64,000 nucleotides of DNA from Dokdonella immobilis (GTDB lineage: Bacteria; Pseudomonadota; Gammaproteobacteria; Xanthomonadales; Rhodanobacteraceae), in the NCBI RefSeq assembly GCF_900115085.1, contig NZ_FOVF01000011.1:1-64000 (forward strand), read 5' to 3'. This document shows positions 17,310-25,249 of the stretch, piece by piece. A model generated the notes under the pieces. It was not told where the DNA came from. It ran no database searches and worked only from the letters and a program-made list of their open reading frames with translations. A program made the translations under genes and the position numbers. Numbering within the stretch: position 1 is the stretch's first letter; every line of letters starts with the position of its first letter.

Positions 17310-18116
17310 ATGCCGGTGATCGAGCGCGTGCCGATTCCGCAAGGCTCGTTCCTTGAGCGCTATCAGGGCGAAGGCAGCTATGCGGACTGTTATCTCGTGC
17401 ATCTGCAGGCTAAGGGAGCCTCTGAACAAGTGGCACAAACGTCACGACGCCTGCCTGCGCGCAGATCGCGGCGCGCCGGCGAAGACAGACTGGCCGTCTT
17501 TCGAGTCGGCGCAACAAAGAGCTGCGCGCAGGCAGGCGTCGCCTAACCGATTGATTAACATAGAAGAGGTGGCGCTCAGAAGGCTGGCCAAATGCACCGC
17601 GCGGCTCGTCAAGGCAACCAGCCTTCACTTCGCCACGCAGCACATTTGGCAAACCTTCTGAACGCCATGACGATTGCGCCACTTGTTCAGAGGCTCCCTA
17701 AGGTCAGCCAGGCGGAATTCGTCAGCGCCTTCTACACGACCGGACTGTTCCGGCTCGAGCGCTGGATCCTCTCGGTGTTCGCCAGGCGCCCGTCGAGCGA
17801 CGAGGAGGCGTTTCAGCTCGCACGCGGCGAACGCGACCGGTTTGCCGCCTGGCAGGTCGAGCAGCGCAGTGAAAACGAACTCCTGCTCTGCGACTTCAGC
17901 GGGCGCACGCGCTCCTGGCTGATGACCGAGCCAACCGCTGTTGGTGCGGACTCGACCGGCACGCTGCTGCGCTTTGGTTCGGCCGTCGTCTCGCGCGTGG
18001 ACCCGGCAACCGGCACGCGTTCCCTCGGCACGCTGTTCCACCTCTTGCTTGGATTCCACAGACTGTATTCGCGTCTGCTGCTGCGCGCGGCCTGTGCGAG
18101 GCTGCGCGCGCACTGA
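17310..18116 (+). pseudogene. Unknown gene split by a MITE insertion
   Basis: The 5' part begins at the ATG at 17310 (MPVIERVPIPQGSFLERYQG) and runs to 17413; the 3' part resumes at 17702 (VSQAEFVSAFYTTGLFRLER). Removing the MITE at 17414-17698 with one copy of the duplicated target restores a continuous 172-residue frame across ...LVHLQA-K-VSQAEF. This shows that the gene was intact before insertion. I do not recognise the family. It looks cytosolic, with an amphipathic C-terminus rich in Leu and Arg. A chimeric frame starting inside the MITE (ATG at 17592) could still produce the C-terminal ~140 residues with a foreign 37-residue leader, but no ribosome-binding site supports it. The intact gene followed the MFS transporter by 22 nt. 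Confidence 0.85.
17414..17698. mobile_element. MITE copy 1, IS5-like terminal repeats, inserted in a coding gene
   Basis: A 285-bp non-autonomous element. Its ends are a perfect 21-bp inverted repeat starting GGGAGCCTCTGAACAAGTGG (17414-17434 and 17678-17698). The target duplication is TAA on both sides, or CTAA if the element is taken as 284 bp; IS5-family elements make TNA or YTAR duplications, which fits. No transposase is encoded. The core contains two long hairpins: arms 17445-17464/17522-17541 (20 bp perfect) with inner arms 17473-17478/17507-17512, and arms 17571-17583/17654-17666 with inner arms 17589-17594/17643-17648. A homologous, inverted copy lies at 51557-51842. Confidence 0.88.
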
Positions 18117-18189
18117 GGGCATGGGCAGCCGGTCCACCCGACGCAGCTCGCGGCAAGGCCGCGTATCATGCCCGGCAACGCAACAGGGG

Positions 18190-20025
18190 ATGCACTTGCC
18201 GATGTCGTCGATGATTTCGCGGGCGCAGATGCGAATCGTGGCTTGCACCCTGCTCGCCTCGTTGTCGATGCATGCAGTCCGCGTGCCCGCAGCCGAGCCG
18301 GATTCCAGCGGCACCGAAACGGCTGCCTGGCGCGGTCCGTACCCATGGAACTACAGCGGCATCCTCGAGCGCCGGCCGCGTCCTGCACTGATGGCGGGCG
18401 CCTGCAGTACCGCGCCGGCCGCCCGCGTGCTGCTCGCTGGCGACAGCTGGGCCCAATACATGTGGGACGACGATGCGCACAACGCGAGCTTCGACAAGTT
18501 CGGGCAGGCCGACCACCTGGCCATCAGCCGCTCGCTCGGCAGCAATCCGGGGCCCGGCTACAGCGGTGCCGAGTACGCCGTCTCGGGCAGCGAGGCGCGC
18601 GAGTGGGTCGACACCGGCAATTACCCGTGGATCGCGAATGTCGTCGCCGAACTGGTGGCCGAGCCGAACATCGGCACGGTCATGTTCAGCCTTGGCGGCA
18701 ACGACATCCTGGCCGGCAAATCGGGTGGCGGCTGGTACAAGGACATGGACCTCGACGTGCCCGGCGCCGAGGAAGCGCTGTTCACGCGCATCCTTGCCGA
18801 CAGCGAAACCATCGTCGACGCGATCACCGCGGTGAGGCCCGGCGTCGACGTACTCGTGTCGAGCTACGAGTATCCGAACTTCAATGTCTCGGCGCTCTGG
18901 TGCTGGATCTATGCCTGTCCGAAGCGCCGCGATCTGAGCCGCGATCCGGACAACGCCCTGGTCACCGACGCCGAGATCAACGCCATGAACCTCGAAGTCG
19001 AGAGTCGCCGGATCGCCTGGACCAATGCCAACCCGCGCCTGCATTTCGACCACGGCGACGGCGAGATGCATCACTACTACGGGGATGGCGTCTCCGCTGC
19101 GGGCGTGCTGCCGCGGCCCGGCCAGCAGGCGCCGGACTACCTGCCGTTTCCGGGCGGAAACCCCTCGCGCCCGAGCCTGCGCGAGAATTTCCGCGTGGTG
19201 TCGGGAATTGCGGCCGACCCGATCCACCTGAACCCGGATGGCTATCTGTACAAGGTCGCCGTGCAGACCGAGTCCTACTTCTTTCCGAAGTTCCGCGGCC
19301 AGGTCTCGCAAACCCTCTCCTCGCTCGGCGGCGCCTTCGACGGCTGGACCGACGGCTCCGCGGCCGGTACCGAGGACATCGCGATCGGCGACGATGGCAC
19401 GCGCCTGAGCTACGGCCTGGTCAGCTTCGACACCAGCGCGATCGCGCCCGATGCGGTCATCGAGTCGGCCAGCCTGTACCTCGTGCAGGAAGCGCGCAGC
19501 GGCAGCAATCCGTTCGTCACCGGCAATCTCGGCGCACCGCGTCTCGATGTCGCGGCCAGCTTCGGCGCACCCGAGGTCGAGGCCAGTGATGCCAGCGCGC
19601 CGGCCGATGCGAGCAATGCCGGCTGCTTTGTCGGCTCGGCCGATGCGAACTATTACGCCCTGCGCATCGATCTGAGCCCCGCAGCGCTCGCCACGATTCG
19701 CCGCGACGGCTTGACCCAGTTCCGGATTGCCTTCACGAATACCGATGCGGGCGTCAACCGGGTCCAGTTCCATGATGGCGATGCTCCGCCGCTGACCGGG
19801 CCGGAGGTTCGCGAGACGGTAGAACAGGTGGAAGAGATCCAGGCCGACGGCAGCGTAGTCGCGCGCACGATCCGCGGCACGGCCCTGGTCCATCGCGGCG
19901 TCGCGGAAATCCTCGGCAATGCAAGGCCGTTTCTCGACCTTCGCTACCTCGACCTGATCTTCCGCGATGGCTTCGAGCTTCCTGGCGGCACCGGTGCAAG
20001 CGTCGCCGTGCCAGGATCACGATGA
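18190..20025 (+). CDS. Exported SGNH/GDSL-type hydrolase with DGFE C-terminal motif
   Basis: A ~611-residue secreted protein. The catalytic block I is RVLLAGDSWAQYM (Ser in GDSW), block III is SLGGNDILAG, and block V is DPIHLNPDGY with the Asp-His pair, so the SGNH catalytic set is complete. A C-terminal ~200-residue beta-rich region follows (FDTSAIAPDAVIESASLYLV), resembling DNRLRE/CBM-like modules of exported proteins. The protein closes with LDLIFRDGFELPGG. An export signal is MRIVACTLLASLSMHAVRVP. The start is uncertain: ATGs at 18190, 18202, 18211 and 18229 are in frame, and GGGG at 18186-18189 is best spaced for 18202. The likely substrate is an ester or acetylated polysaccharide; that is inference from the fold. 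Confidence 0.82.
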   Translation: MHLPMSSMISRAQMRIVACTLLASLSMHAVRVPAAEPDSSGTETAAWRGPYPWNYSGILERRPRPALMAGACSTAPAARVLLAGDSWAQYMWDDDAHNASFDKFGQADHLAISRSLGSNPGPGYSGAEYAVSGSEAREWVDTGNYPWIANVVAELVAEPNIGTVMFSLGGNDILAGKSGGGWYKDMDLDVPGAEEALFTRILADSETIVDAITAVRPGVDVLVSSYEYPNFNVSALWCWIYACPKRRDLSRDPDNALVTDAEINAMNLEVESRRIAWTNANPRLHFDHGDGEMHHYYGDGVSAAGVLPRPGQQAPDYLPFPGGNPSRPSLRENFRVVSGIAADPIHLNPDGYLYKVAVQTESYFFPKFRGQVSQTLSSLGGAFDGWTDGSAAGTEDIAIGDDGTRLSYGLVSFDTSAIAPDAVIESASLYLVQEARSGSNPFVTGNLGAPRLDVAASFGAPEVEASDASAPADASNAGCFVGSADANYYALRIDLSPAALATIRRDGLTQFRIAFTNTDAGVNRVQFHDGDAPPLTGPEVRETVEQVEEIQADGSVVARTIRGTALVHRGVAEILGNARPFLDLRYLDLIFRDGFELPGGTGASVAVPGSR

Positions 20026-20306
20026 TCAGGGCAAGGAGCCGTTCGGATTCCCGCTGAACAACCGCACCGGTTCATCGATCATCAGCAGCGGCAGGCCCCG
20101 GGCTGACGGCTCGCGTCGGCCAAACGCATCCTCGGATATCGAGCGCCTTGGCGACGCCCGACGCCTCGATAGCGAAGTCGGCCTGGCTCGAGGAGTCCGC
20201 CTGAATGTGGCCCCGGGCGCAGCGGCGCCCGGAACTCCCTGCCCGACCCTGAGCGCTCGAGCCGAACTCACTCGGCTCGTTGCGTCGTCTTCGCGTGCGC
20301 TCGCGG

Positions 20307-23030
20307 TCAGGTACGGCGCAGTACCCGCAGTCCGAGCAGGACCATGCCGAGTCCGAGCAGCAGGGTGATCCAGCGCCCGCCGATCGGCAATTCGACCGTG
20401 CCCACATCGAGAATGGCCGTTGCGCTCGAACCGTCGTCATCGACATCACCGGAGTAGGTCGCGACCAGAGTGAACTGGCCTTCGAGCGCTGTGCGGAACT
20501 GGCAGCCCGTTGTGCCGGCGACGAGAACCAGGTTCTGGCATTCGGCAATGGCAACCCCGTTGCTGGTCACGCTGACCGTGCCGGAAAGCGGCGCCACGCC
20601 GCCACTGACGGCAATCGCCAACTGGACGTCCGTATTGCTCAGCGCCGGATTTGGCGACACGCCCAGGGTGGTGCTGGTCGGCACGCGATCGACTGCGAGA
20701 TCGAGCGTGCCTGTCGAAGCCAGGTTGTTGGCGTCGCCGAGATAGTTGGCCTGCAGGTTGCGGATGCCGGTCGCTGCAAAGCTGGTCGAGCACTGCGCGA
20801 TGCCCGCGACCACGTTGACCGCCGAACAGCCCGGTATCGGCGTCGCTCCATCGAGGAAGTCGACACTGCCGCCGAGGGCGACGCCCACGGCCAGGGGCTG
20901 GTTGATGCTGGCCGTGAGCTGCACCGGCATGCCGATGATCGCCGGGTCCGGAGCGGCCGACAGCGTCGTCGTGGTTGCCGCCTGCTGGGCCACGAGCGCA
21001 AACGTGCCGCTCGACGGCAGGTTGTTGGCATCGCCCGCGTAGCTCGCGGTCAAGCTCAGCGCACCGGCCACGGTCGAATTGAGGTTGCAGGCAGTCGCCG
21101 GCAGGTTGAGCACGCAGCTACCGCCGTTGCCGTCGTCGATCGTCACTGCGCCGAGAGGCGTGCCGAATCCTGAAACCGAAACCGAAACGCTGTAGGCCGA
21201 ACCTGCGGTTGGCGGATTCGGCGCCACCGATGTGATGCTCGTGGTGCTGGGTGCGCGATCGATCGTGTAGGCCGCCGTGCCGCTGCTCGGCAGGTTGTCG
21301 GTATCGCCCGAATAGCTGGCCGTGAGGGTCCTTGCACCGGCAACCGTCGAAGTCAGCGCACAGCTGCTCGCCGGCAAGGCGATCGTGCAGTTCGCACCGG
21401 CGCCGTCGTCCACCATGACGGTTCCAACGGGCGTGCCGAAACCGCTCACCGAAACACTGACTGTGTAGGGCTGGCCGACCACGCTCGACCCGGCCGGCAC
21501 GATGCCGGTGATCGTCGTGACCGAGGGCGCCTGGCCGATCGAATAGGCCGCGGTTGCGCTGCTGGGTGTGTTGTTGATATCGCCGGCGTAGCTCGCCGTG
21601 ATCGTGCGCGGACCGATCGAGTTCGAGGTCAGCACGCAGTTCGTGGCGGGAAGCGTCATCGAGCAGTTTGCTCCGACGCCATCGTCGACGACTACCGTGC
21701 CGCTCGGGCTGAAACCATTGACCGCGACATTGACGGTATAGGGCTGGCCGATCGGACTCGAGCCGGCCGGAACGATACTCGTGATCGCGGTTGTCGAAGT
21801 GGCCTGGACCACGTTGTGCGTAGTCGTGTCGCTGCTGCCGATGAAGACGCCCTGGCCCTGGTAGCTTGCGGTAATCGTAATCGGACCGAGCACGCTTCCG
21901 TTGAGTGCGCATGCCGTTGCCGGCAGCGCGAACGTGCACGATCCGCCGATGCCATCATCGACGATCACGTTTCCGCTCACGGGCGCGCTGGTCGCCGTGA
22001 CCGTCACGCTGACGGTATACGCCTGGCCCATCTGCGAGGGCTCGGGAACCACCGAGGTGATCGTGGTCGTCGTCGCTTCAAGGCCCTTGGCGCCGTCGAA
22101 GAGTCCGTTGACGATACGGCTGTCGGCGACCGGCGCAGCGCTGAAGCTGGCCACTCCGCTGCCGAGGTCAAAGCTCAGGAATGCATGGCCGCTCGCCGAA
22201 ATCGGACGGGCGACGACGGTCAGGCTGCCGCTGCTGATCGCGCCGACGTCGGGCGCGAGCGCGCAACAGTCGACGAGCGCACTGCCGATTGGCGTGAGTG
22301 CGCCGGTTGCGCTGTCGACCTGGACGAGACTGAGGGTGGCTCCGGTTCCCGGTCCGCTCAGCGCCTGCAGCATTCCGTACATCACGCCACTGGACGGATC
22401 GGTGTTGAGCACGGTCAGCGGCGCAACCAGCGCAACGCTGGTCACGGCGCTGCCATCGACCGGAAATCCGAACAGTGTCGGGGTACTGCTGCCGCGCAGC
22501 TGCGCCGACAGGTAGACCACACCGGCCCGATAGGCCACCGCATTCGGCGTCGGCATGCAGCAACCGGGCAAACCGCTGTTGAGCACGACCAGCGCACCGG
22601 ATGCCGGGTCGACCTCGACCAGGTCGACATCTCCGCCGGCCGCGGCGCGCAAGGCCAGCAGCCGCGGCGGCACCTGCTCGAATGCGGCACCGATGATCCT
22701 GCCGGCCTGGCCAAGGGTCACATCCGGCAAGGCCGTTCCGGTGGTCGCATTGAACACGTGCAGCTGCCATGGCGCCATGGCGCTGGCGGGGTCCGGTCCG
22801 AACGCATACAGACGTTGCGAGAACGGGTCGAATGCATTGGCGCCAGCGCCGAATGCGCAACAACCGCTGCTGCCGGCGCCGAGATTGCCCAGCGCGCCGG
22901 TCGCGGCATTGGCGCTGGCAACGAAGCTTGCGGAGCTGGCGCGATCATAGGAAAGCGCATTGAGCTGGGCGTGCGCGCTGGAACAACCGAACACGCACAG
23001 CAGGAGCAGCGCACGACACAGGATGGTCAT
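20307..23030 (-). CDS. Large exported protein with six Ig-like (Big_3-type) repeats and C-terminal membrane anchor
   Basis: A 907-residue protein. A signal peptide (MTILCRALLLLCVFGCSSAH) is followed by an N-terminal ~310-residue domain that looks like a beta-propeller with repeated LxAFDPxSG-like turns. Six tandem beta-sandwich repeats of ~90 residues come next, each starting near TTxTxITSVxP and ending near TASYxGDxxNxPSSGT, most with a cysteine pair (GxxCxxxLPATxC). The C-terminus (LPIGGRWITLLLGLGMVLLG then LRVLRRT) is a hydrophobic helix plus basic tail, the layout of CTERM-type surface sorting signals such as IPTL-CTERM, although the IPTL box itself is not exact. It begins 9 nt after the S74-domain gene and is probably co-transcribed with it. 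Adhesion or cell-surface display is the likely role. Confidence 0.82.
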   Translation of the reverse strand: MTILCRALLLLCVFGCSSAHAQLNALSYDRASSASFVASANAATGALGNLGAGSSGCCAFGAGANAFDPFSQRLYAFGPDPASAMAPWQLHVFNATTGTALPDVTLGQAGRIIGAAFEQVPPRLLALRAAAGGDVDLVEVDPASGALVVLNSGLPGCCMPTPNAVAYRAGVVYLSAQLRGSSTPTLFGFPVDGSAVTSVALVAPLTVLNTDPSSGVMYGMLQALSGPGTGATLSLVQVDSATGALTPIGSALVDCCALAPDVGAISSGSLTVVARPISASGHAFLSFDLGSGVASFSAAPVADSRIVNGLFDGAKGLEATTTTITSVVPEPSQMGQAYTVSVTVTATSAPVSGNVIVDDGIGGSCTFALPATACALNGSVLGPITITASYQGQGVFIGSSDTTTHNVVQATSTTAITSIVPAGSSPIGQPYTVNVAVNGFSPSGTVVVDDGVGANCSMTLPATNCVLTSNSIGPRTITASYAGDINNTPSSATAAYSIGQAPSVTTITGIVPAGSSVVGQPYTVSVSVSGFGTPVGTVMVDDGAGANCTIALPASSCALTSTVAGARTLTASYSGDTDNLPSSGTAAYTIDRAPSTTSITSVAPNPPTAGSAYSVSVSVSGFGTPLGAVTIDDGNGGSCVLNLPATACNLNSTVAGALSLTASYAGDANNLPSSGTFALVAQQAATTTTLSAAPDPAIIGMPVQLTASINQPLAVGVALGGSVDFLDGATPIPGCSAVNVVAGIAQCSTSFAATGIRNLQANYLGDANNLASTGTLDLAVDRVPTSTTLGVSPNPALSNTDVQLAIAVSGGVAPLSGTVSVTSNGVAIAECQNLVLVAGTTGCQFRTALEGQFTLVATYSGDVDDDGSSATAILDVGTVELPIGGRWITLLLGLGMVLLGLRVLRRT

Positions 23031-23039
23031 GGCGTCCCC

Positions 23040-24521
23040 CTAGTTCTTCGCGCCGTCGATTCGCTCCAGTGCCGACTCCAGTCGTGCGATGCGGGCCTCG
23101 AGTTCGGCGATATGCCGGTCGCGCGCCTCGATCTCGGCAGACAGCGCCTGGCTCGCCGCCAGGGCGACACCGGCCATGTCCGCGGGAGCTACGCTGCGCT
23201 CGTCCTTGCCGAGGCCGAACATGCGATAGAAATCCTCCGCGACCGGACCCATGTGGCGGTCGGCCATGCTCGAGCTGCGGTAGTTCCAGGTCCACAAGTT
23301 CAACTGGCGCAGTTGCGAAAGCAGGGTCGATCCTGCCACTGCGACGAGGTTTTCCTTGCTGTGACGGCTGGAAAGCTGGGTGATCGTGCCGCCGACGAAG
23401 AGGTTTCCGTCGCTGTCGAGGGCCAGGCGGCGATCCTCGGTCAGCGGGTCACTGTCATCGGGCACGTCGGCGAGAAGCAGCGACCCGGAGAACGCCGCGG
23501 CGCGACGGATATGCACGGCCGATGCCGGGCTGGCGATACCAAACCCGACTTCCCCGCTGGCCGCGATGTCGATCGACGACGTGGGCGCGCCCGGACGAAT
23601 GCGAAACGGCAGCCGCGAACCGCCGGTGACATCGCGCACGAAGAAGTTGGCCTCGTTTCCGGCGACGTCCCAGATCTGCGGCGAAAAACCAATCGAGCCA
23701 TCCTGATCGAGCCTCAGGCCCGGGGTATCGCCGTCGACCGCATGCAGGTCAAGAACCGGCGCGGCCGTTCCGAAACCGACGTCGCCATTGTCGGCGACGC
23801 GCAGGGCGTCTGCCGGCGCCCCGGCCTCGACCAGGAAGGGTATGCGTCCGGCGGTCGAGTCCTCGAAGGCAAGGTAGCTGGATCCACCATTGGCCTGGTC
23901 GTTGGCGACGATGCGCCAGTCGTTGGACGGAAACGTGCCTGTGCTGCTGGTGTCATCGAAGTTGATACGAAGGTTGTTCTCCTTCAGTCGCAGCGTGTCG
24001 GCGCCGAAACTCTCGTTGTTGATGCAGTCGAATCCGGAACAGGTACTGCCCTGGACAATCAGGTCGTCGGCAATGACCTGGTCGTTCGGTACTTCGCCGG
24101 AATCACCGGAAGGCGGATCGTTGACCTCCTCACTTTGCACCGGGGCGAACTGGCCCGCCTGCACGGCCAGCAATCCGGCGCTGGCCGGAATCGGTGCCGG
24201 CCAGCCGGGCACGGCGCTGCTGTCCCCTGCGGCGCGGCGCTTCGCGGCCAGCGCCTGCAGGGAATCGGAAACCGTGGGCGCGAAGTTCAGTTGCCAGTGA
24301 TAGAGGCCATCTCCCCCCAGCATCGATGGCCGGACCACGACCGCCTGGTTCGCGGCGAACGTGAACAGACGGGTGCCATTGGGACCACTCACGCTCAGGG
24401 TTGCGCCGGCGGCGCCATCGGGGCGCTGCCATTGGTGGCTCGATGTTTCGTCGGCGTTTGCCGGCACGGCGGCAAAGAGGCAGGCAACGACAAGGCTGAA
24501 AGACAACAGGCATGCGCGCAT
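23040..24521 (-). CDS. Exported tail-fibre-like protein with intramolecular chaperone (S74) domain
   Basis: A 493-residue protein with a Sec signal peptide (MRACLLSFSLVVACLFAAVP). The middle is built of repeated FGxxxP..DLHxxGD-type beta segments like phage tail fibres and trimeric surface proteins. The C-terminal ~110 residues (SRHSKENLVAVAGSTLLSQL...WNYRSS, then MGPVAEDFYRMFGLG) match the peptidase S74 / chaperone of endosialidase domain, which trimerises the fibre and then cleaves itself off at a conserved Ser. The serine in SRHSKENL is the probable cleavage site. It ends in a coiled coil (SAEIEARDRHIAELEARIAR). GGGGAG precedes the ATG at 24521. It heads a two-gene unit with the Ig-like repeat protein, so both probably act at the cell surface. 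Confidence 0.85.
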   Translation of the reverse strand: MRACLLSFSLVVACLFAAVPANADETSSHQWQRPDGAAGATLSVSGPNGTRLFTFAANQAVVVRPSMLGGDGLYHWQLNFAPTVSDSLQALAAKRRAAGDSSAVPGWPAPIPASAGLLAVQAGQFAPVQSEEVNDPPSGDSGEVPNDQVIADDLIVQGSTCSGFDCINNESFGADTLRLKENNLRINFDDTSSTGTFPSNDWRIVANDQANGGSSYLAFEDSTAGRIPFLVEAGAPADALRVADNGDVGFGTAAPVLDLHAVDGDTPGLRLDQDGSIGFSPQIWDVAGNEANFFVRDVTGGSRLPFRIRPGAPTSSIDIAASGEVGFGIASPASAVHIRRAAAFSGSLLLADVPDDSDPLTEDRRLALDSDGNLFVGGTITQLSSRHSKENLVAVAGSTLLSQLRQLNLWTWNYRSSSMADRHMGPVAEDFYRMFGLGKDERSVAPADMAGVALAASQALSAEIEARDRHIAELEARIARLESALERIDGAKN

Positions 24522-24723
24522 TTCGAACTCCCCTGACAGGTAAGGCTTCAATCAAAGGAGGAATGCCGGACATCGATGCAGTCGAATTCGCCGGCGGCCC
24601 TGTCCTCCCCTGTGCGGCTCAGGGTAGCCCGTCGAGCCGATATGTCAAAGGCACGATCGCGGGCACTGAAATCCGCACCTGCGGCAAGCGCCGGCGAGCA
24701 GCGGTATGAGCGCCTCCTGGCAA

Positions 24724-25194
24724 TCACGTTCCGCGCAGGCGAACGGTCAGGCCCTTGAGGAAATTGCGCAGGATCTGGTCGCCGCAAGCGCGGAAATGCT
24801 TGTGCCCGGGCTGCCGGAACAATGCGGACAGCTCCGGCTTCGAGAGCGGGAACCCGGCCTGTTCGAAAATCTCGTGCATGTCGACATCCTTGAGTGCGAA
24901 GGCCACGCGCAATTTCTTCAGCACGACATTGTTGGTCACGCGCCGGGCCAGGGGTCGTGGCGGCAGGCTTTCATCGCGGCCGCGAAAATGCACGACGAGG
25001 CCATCGAGGAATTGGGCCATGGTCCGGTCGTTGCAACCAAAGTAGCCTTCCTCGTCTTCCTTCTTGAGCATGGCCTGGACATCGGCCTTGCCGATGTCCG
25101 TGTCCGGGTCCGACAGGGCGATGATCTCGGCGACCCTGGCGTCGCCGAGATCGAGCATGTAGCGGATGCTGCGCAGCACGTCGTTGTGGGTCAA
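24724..25194 (-). CDS. DUF1456 family protein (YehS-like), TTG start
   Basis: A 156-residue cytosolic protein made of two ~70-residue helical repeats, the DUF1456 arrangement. Repeat 1 has THNDVLRSIRYMLDLGDARV and GYFGCNDRTMAQFLDGLVVH; repeat 2 has TNNVVLKKLRVAFALKDVDM and ACGDQILRNFLKGLTVRLRG. Family members begin directly at the (M)TNNDVLRS block. The only suitable codon here is a TTG at 25194, with AGGA 8 nt upstream, so I use it instead of the longer frame starting at 25299, which overlaps the end of the M20 gene. E. coli YehS is the best-known relative; its biochemical role is not established. The gene follows the M20-family gene by 55 nt on the same strand and may be co-transcribed. Confidence 0.82.
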   Translation of the reverse strand: MTHNDVLRSIRYMLDLGDARVAEIIALSDPDTDIGKADVQAMLKKEDEEGYFGCNDRTMAQFLDGLVVHFRGRDESLPPRPLARRVTNNVVLKKLRVAFALKDVDMHEIFEQAGFPLSKPELSALFRQPGHKHFRACGDQILRNFLKGLTVRLRGT

Positions 25195-25249
25195 CGTGGA
25201 ATCCTGGTGGGTGAATCGAAGCCTCGGAGGAATACGTCGGCGCGCAAGT

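Noticed and set aside
17541..17548. GTTAGGC (canonical integron R' box) conserved in both MITE copies next to hairpin I (complement strand at ~17541, and 51709-51715)
   Set aside because: Only one box is present and no R'' partner or attC-like length follows, so the match is treated as coincidence.
24563..24709. Short plus-strand frame preceded by AAAGGAGG
   Set aside because: The strong ribosome-binding-like sequence is only 1 nt from the first ATG, the product has no family, and it lies opposite the leader of the S74-domain gene.
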